Assembly: GCF_037023745.1 (NCBI RefSeq)
Contig: NZ_CP146101.1
Location: forward strand, 2,968,001-3,032,000
DNA length: 64,000 bases
Reading direction: 5' to 3'
Origin: Streptomyces sp. SCSIO 30461
GTDB lineage: Bacteria; Actinomycetota; Actinomycetes; Streptomycetales; Streptomycetaceae
Below are positions 29,309 through 38,254 of the stretch, in pieces. The position numbers were made by a program, and so were the translations under genes. The first letter of the stretch is position 1; the number at the start of each line of letters is the position of its first letter. The notes under the pieces were generated by a model. The model worked only from the letters and a program-made list of their open reading frames with translations. It did not search any database and was not told where the DNA came from.

Positions 29309-29566
29309 ATGCGATTGCGAGTGGAGTTCACAACCGAGCCCTTCGACCTGGATGAGGCGCCACGCCATGCCCTGGTGGCCCGTGAGGTCATCCGGTCGGC
29401 GGACCTCGACGCCGTGGACGTCGGCCCTTTCGGCAATACGGCGGAAGGCGGCACGGACGAGGTGCTCACCGCGGTCGACTCGCTGCTCCGTCGGACTCTG
29501 GGCGCTGGTGCCACTCGTGTGTCGCTCCAGGTCAGCGTGATCGCGGACGAGGGGAGCGAGCGGTGA
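29309..29566 (+). CDS. MTH1187/YkoF-like (thiamine-binding-type) small protein
   Basis: An 85-residue protein whose RVEFTTEPF...DLDAVDVGPFGNTAEGGTDE and GATRVSLQVSVI fit the ferredoxin-like thiamine_BP family (GPxGTxxEGxxDEV...RVxxxIxI). Members bind thiamine or act as small ligand-binding subunits; ligand here is unknown. Its stop overlaps the start of the HTH gene by 4 bp (GTGA), so the two are co-translated. Start ATG 29309; GTG 29303 is possible. A link to ThDP-dependent Gcl is speculation. Confidence 0.55.
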   Translation: MRLRVEFTTEPFDLDEAPRHALVAREVIRSADLDAVDVGPFGNTAEGGTDEVLTAVDSLLRRTLGAGATRVSLQVSVIADEGSER

Positions 29567-29958
29567 ACGAGCCCGTGGGCCGGCCGGTGCCCCTGGACCA
29601 CCCGCTGGTCACCGCCGTGATGCCCCTCGTGGATGCCATGGGCGGGCGGATACTCGCGCCGGACCAGGCAGGGGGCGACGATGTCGTACTCGCCTGGCAG
29701 GGCGCTGAGGTGCTCGCCGTACGCCTGCCGCAGCTCGCGGAGTCCCTGGACCACATCCTGGCCGCGATGGAGCGCGCGCACGGGATGCCGCTGAAGGCGC
29801 TCGACCGCAAGACGAAGCAGTCGGTCGTACGCACCCTCGAAGCGCGCGGGGCCTTCTCCGTGCGCCACGGCGTGGAGACGGTCGCCGGCGCGCTCGGTGT
29901 GAGCCGCTTCACCGTCTACAACTATCTGAACCGGGACAACAGCGCCAAGGACGAGTAG
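29563..29958 (+). CDS. HTH regulator with YheO/DauR-type C-terminal domain
   Basis: A 131-residue protein starting at GTG 29563. The C-terminus, ALDRKTKQSVVRTLEARGAF...VETVAGALGVSRFTVYNYLN, is the HTH_22 domain of YheO/DauR regulators. The N-terminal part (HPLVTAVMPLVDAMGGRIL... VLAVRLPQLAESLDHILAAM) is shorter than the usual PAS-like YheO domain. It ends 13 bp before the class B operator of the urate operon, making it the best local candidate for the class B regulator. In the family such proteins sense metabolites and activate or repress catabolic operons. Confidence 0.75.
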   Translation: MNEPVGRPVPLDHPLVTAVMPLVDAMGGRILAPDQAGGDDVVLAWQGAEVLAVRLPQLAESLDHILAAMERAHGMPLKALDRKTKQSVVRTLEARGAFSVRHGVETVAGALGVSRFTVYNYLNRDNSAKDE

Positions 29959-29971
29959 GGCGGGTCCGTTT

Positions 29972-30013
29972 TTCAACAAAGTGTTGACGTGGTGCCGGTG
30001 GGAGGCGTTAGCT
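29972..30013 (+). promoter_or_regulatory. uraD promoter with class B operator
   Basis: Palindrome TTCAACAAAGTGTTGAC (29972-29988) overlaps -35 TTGACG (29984-29989); 18 bp later is TTAGCT (30008-30013). Transcription would start about 40 bp before uraD. Confidence 0.7.
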
Positions 30014-30058
30014 GTTCGCATCCCGTGAATCCGTCTCACGCACCGCACGGAGGCTCCC

Positions 30059-31036
30059 GTGTCCCCGATCCCCGCACCGGGCCTGGCCCGGTTGAACACC
30101 GCGGCGGACAGCGACGTCGTCGCTGAGCTGCACGAGGTCTGTGCCAGCTCCGCCTGGGGGAGGAGGGTGCTCGCCGGACGCCCCTACGCGGACGCGGAGG
30201 CCATCTGCGGCGCCAGTGACGCCGCGATGGCGGAGCTGACGGCGGACGACCTGGCCGAAGCGATGGCGGGGCACCCGCCGATCGGACGGCCGAAGCCCGG
30301 GGACCCGACCTCCGCTCGGGAGCAGCGAGGGATGGCCGGGGCCTCCGAAGAGCTCAGGGCCGAGATGCTGGAGCTCAACCTGGACTACCAGGAGAAGTTC
30401 GGCCATGTCTTCCTGATCTGCGCCACCGGCCGGACCGGAGAGCAGATGCGGGACGCCGTCCGGGAGCGGATCGGCCACTCGCCCGAGCAGGAGCGCGAGA
30501 TCGTCCGCGCCGAACTGGGCAAGATCAACCGCATCCGGCTGGCCCGTCTCGTATCGCCCCCGGAGGAGGAGACCCGAATGAGCACCGGCACCAGCGCCGC
30601 AGCGACCCCGCACACCTCGGTCTCCACGCACATCCTGGACACCAGCATCGGCCGCCCCGCGCAGGGTGTCGCCGTCTCCCTGTCCGCCCGCGCGGGCTCC
30701 GGCGCCGCATGGGCGGCGCTCGGGAAGTCGGCCACCGACGCGGACGGGCGTTGCAAGGACCTCCCGGCCCTGCCGGAGGGCACCACCCATGTACGTCTCG
30801 ACTTCGGGACCGAGGACTACTTCCTCGGACAAGGACAGGTACGAGCACAACGACCAGGTCCGGCCGGAGCCGCAGTCGACCCGCAAGCCGATGCGCAGCA
30901 GGACGCCCCCGCGAATCGGGACAGCGGTGCGTTCTTCCCGGAAGTGGCGATCACCTTCGCCGTCGATCCGGGCGAGCACTACCACGTACCGCTGCTGCTC
31001 AACCCGTTCGGCTACTCCGTTTACCGAGGGAGCTAG
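30059..31036 (+). CDS. uraD-uraH: OHCU decarboxylase fused in frame to 5-hydroxyisourate hydrolase
   Basis: One 325-codon frame holds two enzymes. Residues 1-173 are UraD (AEAMAGHPPIG with catalytic H72; SAREQRGM; LNLDYQEKFGHVFLICATG). From Met174 comes UraH (SVSTHILDTSIGRPAQGV, YHVPLLLNPFGYSVYRGS with the C-terminal YRGS). They turn 5-hydroxyisourate into S-allantoin. The internal ATG 30578 has its own GGAGGAGGAG site, so separate UraH is probably made. Without the single A before it the genes would overlap as ATGA. Inside UraH, codons 30827-30891 have wrong-frame codon bias: the +1 frame there is perfect, implying two compensating 1-bp indels. GTG 30059 follows GGAGG. Confidence 0.85.
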   Translation: MSPIPAPGLARLNTAADSDVVAELHEVCASSAWGRRVLAGRPYADAEAICGASDAAMAELTADDLAEAMAGHPPIGRPKPGDPTSAREQRGMAGASEELRAEMLELNLDYQEKFGHVFLICATGRTGEQMRDAVRERIGHSPEQEREIVRAELGKINRIRLARLVSPPEEETRMSTGTSAAATPHTSVSTHILDTSIGRPAQGVAVSLSARAGSGAAWAALGKSATDADGRCKDLPALPEGTTHVRLDFGTEDYFLGQGQVRAQRPGPAGAAVDPQADAQQDAPANRDSGAFFPEVAITFAVDPGEHYHVPLLLNPFGYSVYRGS

Positions 31037-31042
31037 CAGACA

Positions 31043-31990
31043 ATGACAGACCGATCCCGACCCGCACGCCCCGTCCTCCTGGGCCAGAACCAGTACGGCA
31101 AGGCCGAGAACCGTGTCGTGAGGATCACCCGCGAGGGCTCGACCCATCACATCAAGGACCTGAACGTCTCCGTCGCACTCTCCGGCGACATGGACGAGGT
31201 CCACTACTCGGGTTCGAACGCCAACGTGCTGCCGACGGACACCACCAAGAACACGGTGTTCGCCTTCGCCAAGGAGCACGGCATCGAGTCCGCGGAACAG
31301 TTCGGCATCCACCTCGCCCGCCACTTCGTGACCTCCCAGGAGCCGATCCGCCGGGCGCGCATCCGCATCGAGCAGTACGCCTGGGAGCGGATCGCGACCT
31401 CCGAAGCCAACTCCAGGTTCATCGGCGCCGACGAGGTCAGGCACTCCTTCGTCCGCAAGGGCCAGGAGACCCGGGTCACCCAGGTCACCTACGACGGTTC
31501 GCGGTGGGAGGTGATCTCCGGCCTCAAGGACCTGGTCGTCATGAACTCCACCAACTCGGAGTTCTGGGGTTATGTGAAGGACAGGTACACCACCCTCCAG
31601 GAGGCGTACGACCGCATCCTCGCGACCGAGGTGTCCGGTCGTTGGCGCTTCGGTTGGAGCGACGAGGACGAGCGCATGCCAAACTGGGAGAAGTCCTACG
31701 CGGCGACCAGGAAGCACATGCTCGAAGCCTTCGCCGAGACCTACTCCCTGTCGCTCCAGCAGACTCTGTACCAGATGGGTGCGCGGATCATCGATCACCG
31801 CTCGGAGATCGATGAGGTCCGCTTCTCACTGCCGAACAAGCACCACTTCCTCGTGGATCTGGAGCCCTTCGGCCTCAAGAACGACAACGAGGTGTACTTT
31901 GCGGCCGACCGGCCCTACGGGCTGATCGAGGCCACCATCCTGCGGGACGGCGCCGAGGCGCGCATCCCGGAGGACATGACCAACCTGTGA
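31043..31990 (+). CDS. pucL: urate oxidase (uricase)
   Basis: A 315-residue cofactor-free uricase oxidising urate to 5-hydroxyisourate with release of H2O2. Conserved blocks: QNQYGKAENRVVRI, NVLPTDTTKNTVFAFAKEHG (catalytic Thr), NSTNSEFWGYVKDRYTTL and LPNKHHFLVDLEPFG. Length is normal. It starts 6 bp after the UraD-UraH stop and is the third activity of the operon driven from the class B promoter. Confidence 0.97.
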   Translation: MTDRSRPARPVLLGQNQYGKAENRVVRITREGSTHHIKDLNVSVALSGDMDEVHYSGSNANVLPTDTTKNTVFAFAKEHGIESAEQFGIHLARHFVTSQEPIRRARIRIEQYAWERIATSEANSRFIGADEVRHSFVRKGQETRVTQVTYDGSRWEVISGLKDLVVMNSTNSEFWGYVKDRYTTLQEAYDRILATEVSGRWRFGWSDEDERMPNWEKSYAATRKHMLEAFAETYSLSLQQTLYQMGARIIDHRSEIDEVRFSLPNKHHFLVDLEPFGLKNDNEVYFAADRPYGLIEATILRDGAEARIPEDMTNL

Positions 31991-32178
31991 GCGGGGAGCC
32001 CGGGCCGTACCCGTGCGGGTCGGGCCCGGGCCACCGGACTCCCAGAGGTTCTCCAACTCCATGAACTCGGCACCCGGAGCACCGCGGGCCCAAGCGGCAG
32101 AGAGACTCGCTCCGGCACTCAAATCCCCTGGGCCCTGCCGTGCCCGCTCCGCCACCGAAAGCATGAGGAAACAGCCCC

Positions 32179-33582
32179 ATGGCAGCATCGGCAGCCCCTG
32201 ACCAGCCGATCGAGCGGATCGTCATCGAGAACTGCGCGGTCGCGACCGTCGACGCAGGCGACACCGAGTACGCCGACGGCCATGTCGTCGTCGCAGGCAA
32301 CCGGATCGAGTCCGTGGGAGCGGGCAAGGCCCCCGAGCAGTTGGAAAACGTGGTCCGCCGCATCGACGGCACCGGCCACCTCGTCACCCCCGGCCTGGTC
32401 AACACCCACCACCACTTCTACCAGTGGATCACTCGAGGCCTGGCCACCGACCACAATCTGTTCGACTGGCTGGTCGCGCTCTACCCGACCTGGGCCCGGA
32501 TCGACGAGCAGATGGTGCACTCCGCCGCCCAGGGCTCCCTGGCGATGATGGCGCGCGGCGGCGTCACCACCGCCATGGACCATCACTACGTGTTCCCGAA
32601 GGACTCCGGCGACCTCTCCGGCGCGATCATCCACGCCGCGTCCGACATGGGTGTCCGCTTCACCCTCGCCCGCGGCTCCATGGACCGCAGTGAGAAGGAC
32701 GGCGGGCTGCCCCCGGACTTCGCCGTCGAGAGCCTCGAAGGGGCGCTCGCCGCAACCGAGGAGACCATCGACAAGCACCACGACGCCTCCTTCGACGCGA
32801 TGACACAGATCGCCGTCGCCCCCTGCTCCCCCTTCTCCGTGTCCACCGAACTGCTCAAGCAGGGAGCCGAGTTGGCCCGCCGCAAGGGGGTGCGCCTGCA
32901 CACCCACGGCAGTGAGACGGTGGAGGAGGAGCAGTTCTGCCATGAGCTGTTCGGCATGGGGCCGACCGACTACTTCGAGTCGACGGGCTGGCTCGGCGAG
33001 GACGTGTGGATGGCTCACTGCGTCCATATGAACGACTCCGATATCGCGGCCTTCGCCCGCACCCGCACCGGCGTCGCGCACTGCCCGTCGTCCAACGCCC
33101 GGCTCGCCGCCGGAATCGCCCGCGTACCGGACATGCTCGCCGCCGGGGTCCCGGTCGGACTCGGCGTCGACGGCACCGCGTCCAACGAGTCGGGCGAACT
33201 GCACACCGAACTGCGCAACGCCCTGCTGATCAACCGCCTCAGCGCGGTGCACCGGGAAGCCGCGCTCAACGCCCGCCAGGCGCTGCGCCTCGGTACGTAC
33301 GGTGGCGCTCAGGTGCTGGGCCGGGCAGGGCAGATCGGCTCGCTCGAACCCGGCAAGCTGGCCGACCTGGTCCTCTGGAAGCTGGACACCCTGGCGCACT
33401 CCTCCGTCGCCGACCCGGTGACGGCCCTCGTGTTCGGCGCGGCGGCGCCGGTCACCCTGTCGCTCGTGAACGGCAGGCCCGTGGTCGAGAACGGCCGCCT
33501 GCTGCACGCCGACGAGGACGGCATCGCCCGTTCCACACGTGCGCAGGCCCAGCGGCTGGCGCGGATCGCCGCCGGAGCCTGA
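32179..33582 (+). CDS. 8-oxoguanine deaminase (amidohydrolase)
   Basis: A 467-residue cyclic amidohydrolase. Metal ligands are visible in VNTHHHFYQWITRG (near 75), HTHGSE (near 241), AHCVHMND (near 277) and GVDGTASNE (near 328). The sequence follows the 8-oxoguanine deaminase group (converts 8-oxoguanine to urate), which in actinobacteria sits next to uricase. Alternative substrates within the family include other purines. ATG 32179 (MAASAAPDQPIERIVIENC). 188 bp after pucL, so either operonic or with its own promoter. A cluster of hairpins follows. Confidence 0.88.
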   Translation: MAASAAPDQPIERIVIENCAVATVDAGDTEYADGHVVVAGNRIESVGAGKAPEQLENVVRRIDGTGHLVTPGLVNTHHHFYQWITRGLATDHNLFDWLVALYPTWARIDEQMVHSAAQGSLAMMARGGVTTAMDHHYVFPKDSGDLSGAIIHAASDMGVRFTLARGSMDRSEKDGGLPPDFAVESLEGALAATEETIDKHHDASFDAMTQIAVAPCSPFSVSTELLKQGAELARRKGVRLHTHGSETVEEEQFCHELFGMGPTDYFESTGWLGEDVWMAHCVHMNDSDIAAFARTRTGVAHCPSSNARLAAGIARVPDMLAAGVPVGLGVDGTASNESGELHTELRNALLINRLSAVHREAALNARQALRLGTYGGAQVLGRAGQIGSLEPGKLADLVLWKLDTLAHSSVADPVTALVFGAAAPVTLSLVNGRPVVENGRLLHADEDGIARSTRAQAQRLARIAAGA

Positions 33583-33636
33583 CGGCTCGGACGGTCCGAC
33601 CGCTCCGGCCTTTTGGCCGCCCGGTCACCCCGGTCA

Positions 33637-33743
33637 CCCGGACGAGGGGGACGGCCCTCGTCCGGGCGCCGTGGACCCGAGCGGGGTCCACGGTCGGCCG
33701 CCGCCGGGAGCGCGCACCGAGCGTGCGCGCTCCCGGCGGCGGC
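33637..33743. terminator. three consecutive perfect stem-loops
   Basis: Stem 1: 12 bp, 33637-33648/33655-33666. Stem 2: 10 bp, 33669-33678/33684-33693. Stem 3: 21 bp, 33697-33717/33723-33743 with a 5-nt loop. All arms are exact complements. Together they should stop transcription in either direction after the purine operon. Confidence 0.85.
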
Positions 33744-33827
33744 GCTGACGACACGCGCATCGCTCGATCGGCGTATCCGTACGCGGCAGTGCGGGCGGGT
33801 CGCGCCGGACGCTGCGACGCTGCCCGG

Positions 33828-36008
33828 GTGACGCGTACCCGTACCGCCCTGAACACCGGCTTCGACGACTTCCTCGACTGGGCGCGGCAGGAGAGGGGAG
33901 TGGCTCTGCCCCCGCGCCCGACGGACGCCGTGCTGGCGTTGCTCGCCCTGCGCGGCGCGGACCGCAGGGCCGGCGTACCCGAGCCGACTCCCGAGCTGCT
34001 GCGCCGCGTCCTCCTGGAGGACCTGCCCCTGGTGCTGCACGCGGACGCCGACGAGCTCGCCGCCGTACCCGGCGTCCTCGGTGCTCTCGCCGACCGGGTC
34101 CGCGCAGCGGGTCGGCTGAACACCAAGCGCCGCGACCGGCTGCTCGCGGCGGTCGCTGAACTCGTGCCGGAGTTCGAGCAGGCCATGGGTCGTCCGCTCA
34201 ATCTCACCTGGCCGCGCTGGTATGCCTCGCTGCTGCGCGCGGACGGCGTCGACACCGGTGATTCCGGAGCCGTGAATGCCTGGCTCGCCGCATTCGACAC
34301 CGCACCGCACGCGGACCGGCCCGCGCCACCCGGGCCGTTGCACCGCGCTGATGTCACCACCGCCACCTTCGCCGGCCGCGCCCGGCTCACCGAGGCCCTG
34401 CTGGAGGCCTTCGCCCACGACGTCGAAGGGCACTCTGGGGCCGGTCCGCTGCTCCCCGCTTCGGAGGTGCTGGCCGCCGACCGGCCCGAAGACGCGCTCG
34501 CGGACGAACTGGAGTCCCTCGCCGGGGAGCTGAGCGACCGCTGGACTGCCACCGGCCTGAACGAGGCCCTCACCGGCCCTTACGAGCACCTCGCACCGGG
34601 CCCGGAAGCGCTGCCACACGCCGTGCTCGCCGACCGGTTCCTCGACGAGCACCTCGATTACTACGGCGCATCCGACGTACCGCTGCCTCCACCGGCCGCA
34701 CTGCCCGCGCCCGCGGAGATCGAGGCCCTGCTGCACGGTGCCCCGCTGCCCGCCTCGCTTGCCGCTGGGGACGAGGACGTGCGCGAACTGGCCGAACACT
34801 GCGGCTTTCCCGGCCAGGGCAGCGCGGTCTGGAGCGCGGGGACCCCCGCCGAACAGGTCGAGCTGGGTGCCGACATCCTGGCAGTGGTGGTGGAGCGGGT
34901 CGCCGCCGACGCCGACCCCGGCGACGCATACGCACTCGACGCCGCTCACATCCTCTACACCCTCTACGAACGCGGCTGCACCCCGGACTCCGTGGCCCGC
35001 AAGGCGGCCGGCCACATGGACTGGTGGTACGACCCGGTGCTGGAGGACGCGCCCCTGGCGGTCCCGGACACGGCACCCGCCACGTACACGACCCCGACCC
35101 CCGCCGAACTCGGCGAGCTGACCGGCATCCTCGAGCTGACCGAGAGCGACCGCGCCGAGCTCGACGGCTTGGCCCGCGCCCTCGCCGCGGTGGTCGACCG
35201 GCTCGCCGCGACCGGATGCGTCTTCCGCACGGGTGATGTCTTCGGTCTCACCCCGCTCGGCAGCGCCGTGGTACGCCACACACTGTCAGTGGGACATGTC
35301 GCAGTGCCGGATGCCCGAGCGGTCCTTGGGTGGGACGCGGCATCGCTCGTCGCGGCGGTCGAGGCCTGGCCCCCGCAGATCGCCGCCCGCGTGCTGGCGG
35401 ACTGGGCCGCGGCGCGCGGTGGCGATGACGCGACCTGGAGTGAACTCCTCGCCGCCGTACCCACAGCCGTGCCCGGCCGCGGTCTCGCCGGGCTCGTCAA
35501 GCGTCTCGACCTTGCCGCCGTTCCCGTGCCACCGCTCAAGGCGGCTCTCACCGACCCGTTGGTCGGCGGCCATGCCCGTCGGGTGCTGCTCGCGCGCGGG
35601 GAAGTGGCGCCGGCCGACCAGGTCCCCCTGAACGCCGAAGCCATGGTGCTGCTCGACGAGCTCGGGGACGCCTCGTTCACCGACATCCGGGAGGACGTCG
35701 GGGCGGAGCGGGGACAGGAGGATGTCGGCCGAGGCCCGCGCCGCGCCCTGCTCGATGCCTTCGACAGTGCCGCAGCCGCCTGGCCGGGTGGCCCGGCCGA
35801 GCTGATCTCCGCGCTCGCCGCCGCCGACCCGGACCGCGCCCTGCCCATCCTGGACGAACTACGCACCCGCCATCCGGACAGCTCGGTGACGGACCCGGCC
35901 GCGCACGTCCTGAAGGAGGCCAGGGCCTTGGCGGACCGTAGGAATCCGCGCAGGCGTACAGGCAGGCGTGCCGGCAGGCACAGGAAGGTCCGTCGCGCCG
36001 AGCTGTGA
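33828..36008 (+). CDS. large hypothetical cytoplasmic protein (726 aa)
   Basis: Starts at GTG 33828 (MTRTRTALNTGFDDFLDWAR); the frame is open upstream to 33006, but that part is a shadow of the deaminase gene. Rich in Ala, Leu, Asp and Glu, mostly helical, no signal peptide or membrane helix, with a basic Arg-rich C-terminal tail. A repeated pattern of short helices suggests an alpha-solenoid. DLTLTWPRWYASLL-like and MDWWYDPVLED segments are distinctive but match no family I know. It lies behind the hairpin cluster and is not obviously linked to purine catabolism. Confidence 0.7.
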   Translation: MTRTRTALNTGFDDFLDWARQERGVALPPRPTDAVLALLALRGADRRAGVPEPTPELLRRVLLEDLPLVLHADADELAAVPGVLGALADRVRAAGRLNTKRRDRLLAAVAELVPEFEQAMGRPLNLTWPRWYASLLRADGVDTGDSGAVNAWLAAFDTAPHADRPAPPGPLHRADVTTATFAGRARLTEALLEAFAHDVEGHSGAGPLLPASEVLAADRPEDALADELESLAGELSDRWTATGLNEALTGPYEHLAPGPEALPHAVLADRFLDEHLDYYGASDVPLPPPAALPAPAEIEALLHGAPLPASLAAGDEDVRELAEHCGFPGQGSAVWSAGTPAEQVELGADILAVVVERVAADADPGDAYALDAAHILYTLYERGCTPDSVARKAAGHMDWWYDPVLEDAPLAVPDTAPATYTTPTPAELGELTGILELTESDRAELDGLARALAAVVDRLAATGCVFRTGDVFGLTPLGSAVVRHTLSVGHVAVPDARAVLGWDAASLVAAVEAWPPQIAARVLADWAAARGGDDATWSELLAAVPTAVPGRGLAGLVKRLDLAAVPVPPLKAALTDPLVGGHARRVLLARGEVAPADQVPLNAEAMVLLDELGDASFTDIREDVGAERGQEDVGRGPRRALLDAFDSAAAAWPGGPAELISALAAADPDRALPILDELRTRHPDSSVTDPAAHVLKEARALADRRNPRRRTGRRAGRHRKVRRAEL

Positions 36009-36132
36009 CCGAACCGGATCGGTTGCGGGCCCGGAGGTGCCCTCGCTTACAGGAGAGGGCCCTTGCGGTGGGACACCCGGCCGCCGAGCAGGCGCCCGTG
36101 GAGGAGCTGTTCGAACGTCCCGCCCATCCCGG

Positions 36133-36453
36133 GTGTGCGACCGGGTCGCGGTGATGTACCTCGGGCGGATCGTCGAGATCGGAGGGAAGCACGCGGTGTA
36201 CGGCCGCCCGCTGCACCCCTACACCCGGGCGCTGCTGTCCGCCGTACCGCTGCCCGACCCGGTGGCCGAACGGCAGCGGGAGCGCATCACTCTGGCCGGC
36301 GATCCGCCGAGCCCCGCGGCGCCACCGCCGGGGTGCACGTTCCATCCCCGTTGCCCGAAGGCGGCGGCGATCTGCCGTACCGAGCAGCCGCTGCTGCGGA
36401 TCGGCGTGCCGGGGGAGCAGCAGCGGGTCGCCTGCCATTTCCCGGGTGACTGA
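36133..36453 (+). pseudogene. C-terminal fragment of an oligopeptide ABC transporter ATPase (OppF/DppF type)
   Basis: About 105 residues match the end of peptide-transporter ATPases: CDRVAVMYLGRIVEIG, LHPYTRALLSAVPLPDP and the oligo_HPY motif GDPPSPAAPPPGCTFHPRCP. The Walker A, signature and Walker B parts are missing, and the preceding sequence in frame is unrelated. A remnant left by deletion. Confidence 0.75.
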
Positions 36454-36476
36454 GACCGGACGACCGGATACGACGA

Positions 36477-36510
36477 CGCCCTCCCCGGGCCGCATGGTTC
36501 GGGGAGGGCG
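36477..36510. terminator. bidirectional stem-loop
   Basis: Perfect 11-bp stem CGCCCTCCCCG/CGGGGAGGGCG with a 12-nt loop, 22 bp past the aceB stop on its strand. Confidence 0.8.
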
Positions 36511-36532
36511 GCACCATCGTGCCTCGCAGGTG

Positions 36533-38164
36533 TCAGCCGACGAGTTGCTCGTACGCCGGGAGCGTCAGGAAGTCCGCGTAGTCGGAGTCCAGCGAGACCC
36601 GCAGCAGCAGGTCGTGTGCCTGCTGCCACTTGCCGGCCGCGAAGGCGTCATCGCCGACCTCCGCACGGATCGCGGCGAGTTCCGCGGCGGCGACCCCCCG
36701 GGCCAGTTCGGGCGTGGCGCGGACGATCCTTCCGTCGTGTTCGAACTCCACACCCGCGTTGATCCACTGCCAGATCTGGGAGCGGGAGATCTCGGCCGTG
36801 GCGGCGTCCTCCATCAGGTTGAAGATGGCGACGGCTCCGAGTCCGCGCAGCCACGCCTCGATGTAGCGGATGCCGACCTGGACGGCGTTGCGCAGACCCT
36901 CGTAAGTGGGCCGGGCGTCCAAGGAGTCGATCGCGATCAGGTCGCCGGGCGCGACCGAGACGTCCTCACGCAGTCGGTCCTTCTGGTTGGGCCTGTCGCC
37001 GAGCACTGCGTCGAAGGAGGCCATCGCGATGGGGACCAGGTCCGGGTGGGCGACCCAGGAGCCGTCGAAGCCGTCGCGGGCCTCGCGGTCCTTGTCCGCC
37101 TTGACCTTTTCGAAGGCGACCTTGTTGACCTCGGGGTCCTTGCGGGAGGGGATGAAGGCGGCCATTCCTCCGATGGCGTGCGCGCCGCGCTTGTGGCAGG
37201 TGCGCACCAGCAGTTCGGTGTAAGCGCGCATGAACGGGGCCGTCATCGTGACCGCGTTGCGGTCCGGGAGGACGAACTTCGTCCCGCCGTCACGGAAGTT
37301 CTTGACGATGGAGAAGAGGTAGTCCCAGCGGCCGGCGTTGAGTCCCGCGGCGTGGTCGCGGAGTTCGTAGAGGATCTCCTCCATCTCGTAGGCCGCCGTG
37401 ATCGTCTCGATCAGGACGGTGGCGCGGACCGTGCCCTGCGGGATGCCGACGTAGTCCTGTGCGAAGACGAAGATCTCGTTCCAGAGCCGGGCCTCCAGAT
37501 GCGACTCGGTCTTGGGGAGGTAGAAGTACGGTCCCTTGCCGAGGCCGATCAGCCGCTTGGCGTTGTGGAAGAAGTACAGACCGAAGTCCACCAGCCCACC
37601 CGGCACGGGGCGGCCGTCGACGCGCACATGCCGCTCGTCGAGATGCCAGCCGCGGGGGCGCATGACGACGGTGGCGAGTTCGTCCGCGGGCCTCAGGGCG
37701 TACGACTTGCCGCTGCCGGGGTCCGTGAAGTCGATGCGGCGCTGGTAGGCGTCGATCAGGTTGAGCTGGCCCAGGATCACGTTCTCCCAGGTCGGCGCCG
37801 AAGCGTCCTCGAAGTCGGCGAGCCAGACGCGGGCGCCTGAGTTCAGGGCGTTGATGGTCATCTTGCGGTCGGTGGGCCCGGTGATCTCGACCCTGCGGTC
37901 GTTGAGCGCGGCCGGTGCCTGTGCCACCTTCCAGCTCTCGTCCGCGCGGATCCCGGCGGTCTCCGGAAGGAAGTCGAGCGTGCTGGTCCGGGCGATCTCG
38001 GCGCGCCGCTCCGCGCGGCGTGCGAGTAGCTCGTCACGTCGGGGAGTGAAGCGGCGGTGCAGCTCGGCGACGAAGGTGAGTGCCGCTTCGGTCAGCACCT
38101 CCTCCTGCCGGGGCAGCGGCTCGGCGTCGACGGTGGCCGGCGAGGACGGCGCTGGTGCGGACAT
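36533..38164 (-). CDS. aceB: malate synthase A
   Basis: A 543-residue isoform A malate synthase condensing glyoxylate and acetyl-CoA to malate. Blocks: [20 protein letters not shown] with [46 protein letters not shown] and [12 protein letters not shown]; the active-site Arg/Glu/Asp set appears complete. ATG 38164 ([16 protein letters not shown]). It is placed among allantoin genes, not beside isocitrate lyase, so it serves glyoxylate from purines. Its promoter has both operator classes. Confidence 0.96.
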   Translation of the reverse strand: MSAPAPSSPATVDAEPLPRQEEVLTEAALTFVAELHRRFTPRRDELLARRAERRAEIARTSTLDFLPETAGIRADESWKVAQAPAALNDRRVEITGPTDRKMTINALNSGARVWLADFEDASAPTWENVILGQLNLIDAYQRRIDFTDPGSGKSYALRPADELATVVMRPRGWHLDERHVRVDGRPVPGGLVDFGLYFFHNAKRLIGLGKGPYFYLPKTESHLEARLWNEIFVFAQDYVGIPQGTVRATVLIETITAAYEMEEILYELRDHAAGLNAGRWDYLFSIVKNFRDGGTKFVLPDRNAVTMTAPFMRAYTELLVRTCHKRGAHAIGGMAAFIPSRKDPEVNKVAFEKVKADKDREARDGFDGSWVAHPDLVPIAMASFDAVLGDRPNQKDRLREDVSVAPGDLIAIDSLDARPTYEGLRNAVQVGIRYIEAWLRGLGAVAIFNLMEDAATAEISRSQIWQWINAGVEFEHDGRIVRATPELARGVAAAELAAIRAEVGDDAFAAGKWQQAHDLLLRVSLDSDYADFLTLPAYEQLVG

Positions 38165-38254
38165 GAGCGGTCACTTCCTTCAGCGAGCTCGGCAAGGCAC
38201 TCGGTGCCAGGACTTGGTGCTGCGCTCTCCGGACCCGTTTGGGGCAGAGAATGC

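Noticed and set aside
33006..33827. Upstream extension of the 726-residue hypothetical gene to 1000 codons
   Set aside because: That part lies over the deaminase 3' end and the triple hairpins; GTG 33828 gives the first well-biased codons.
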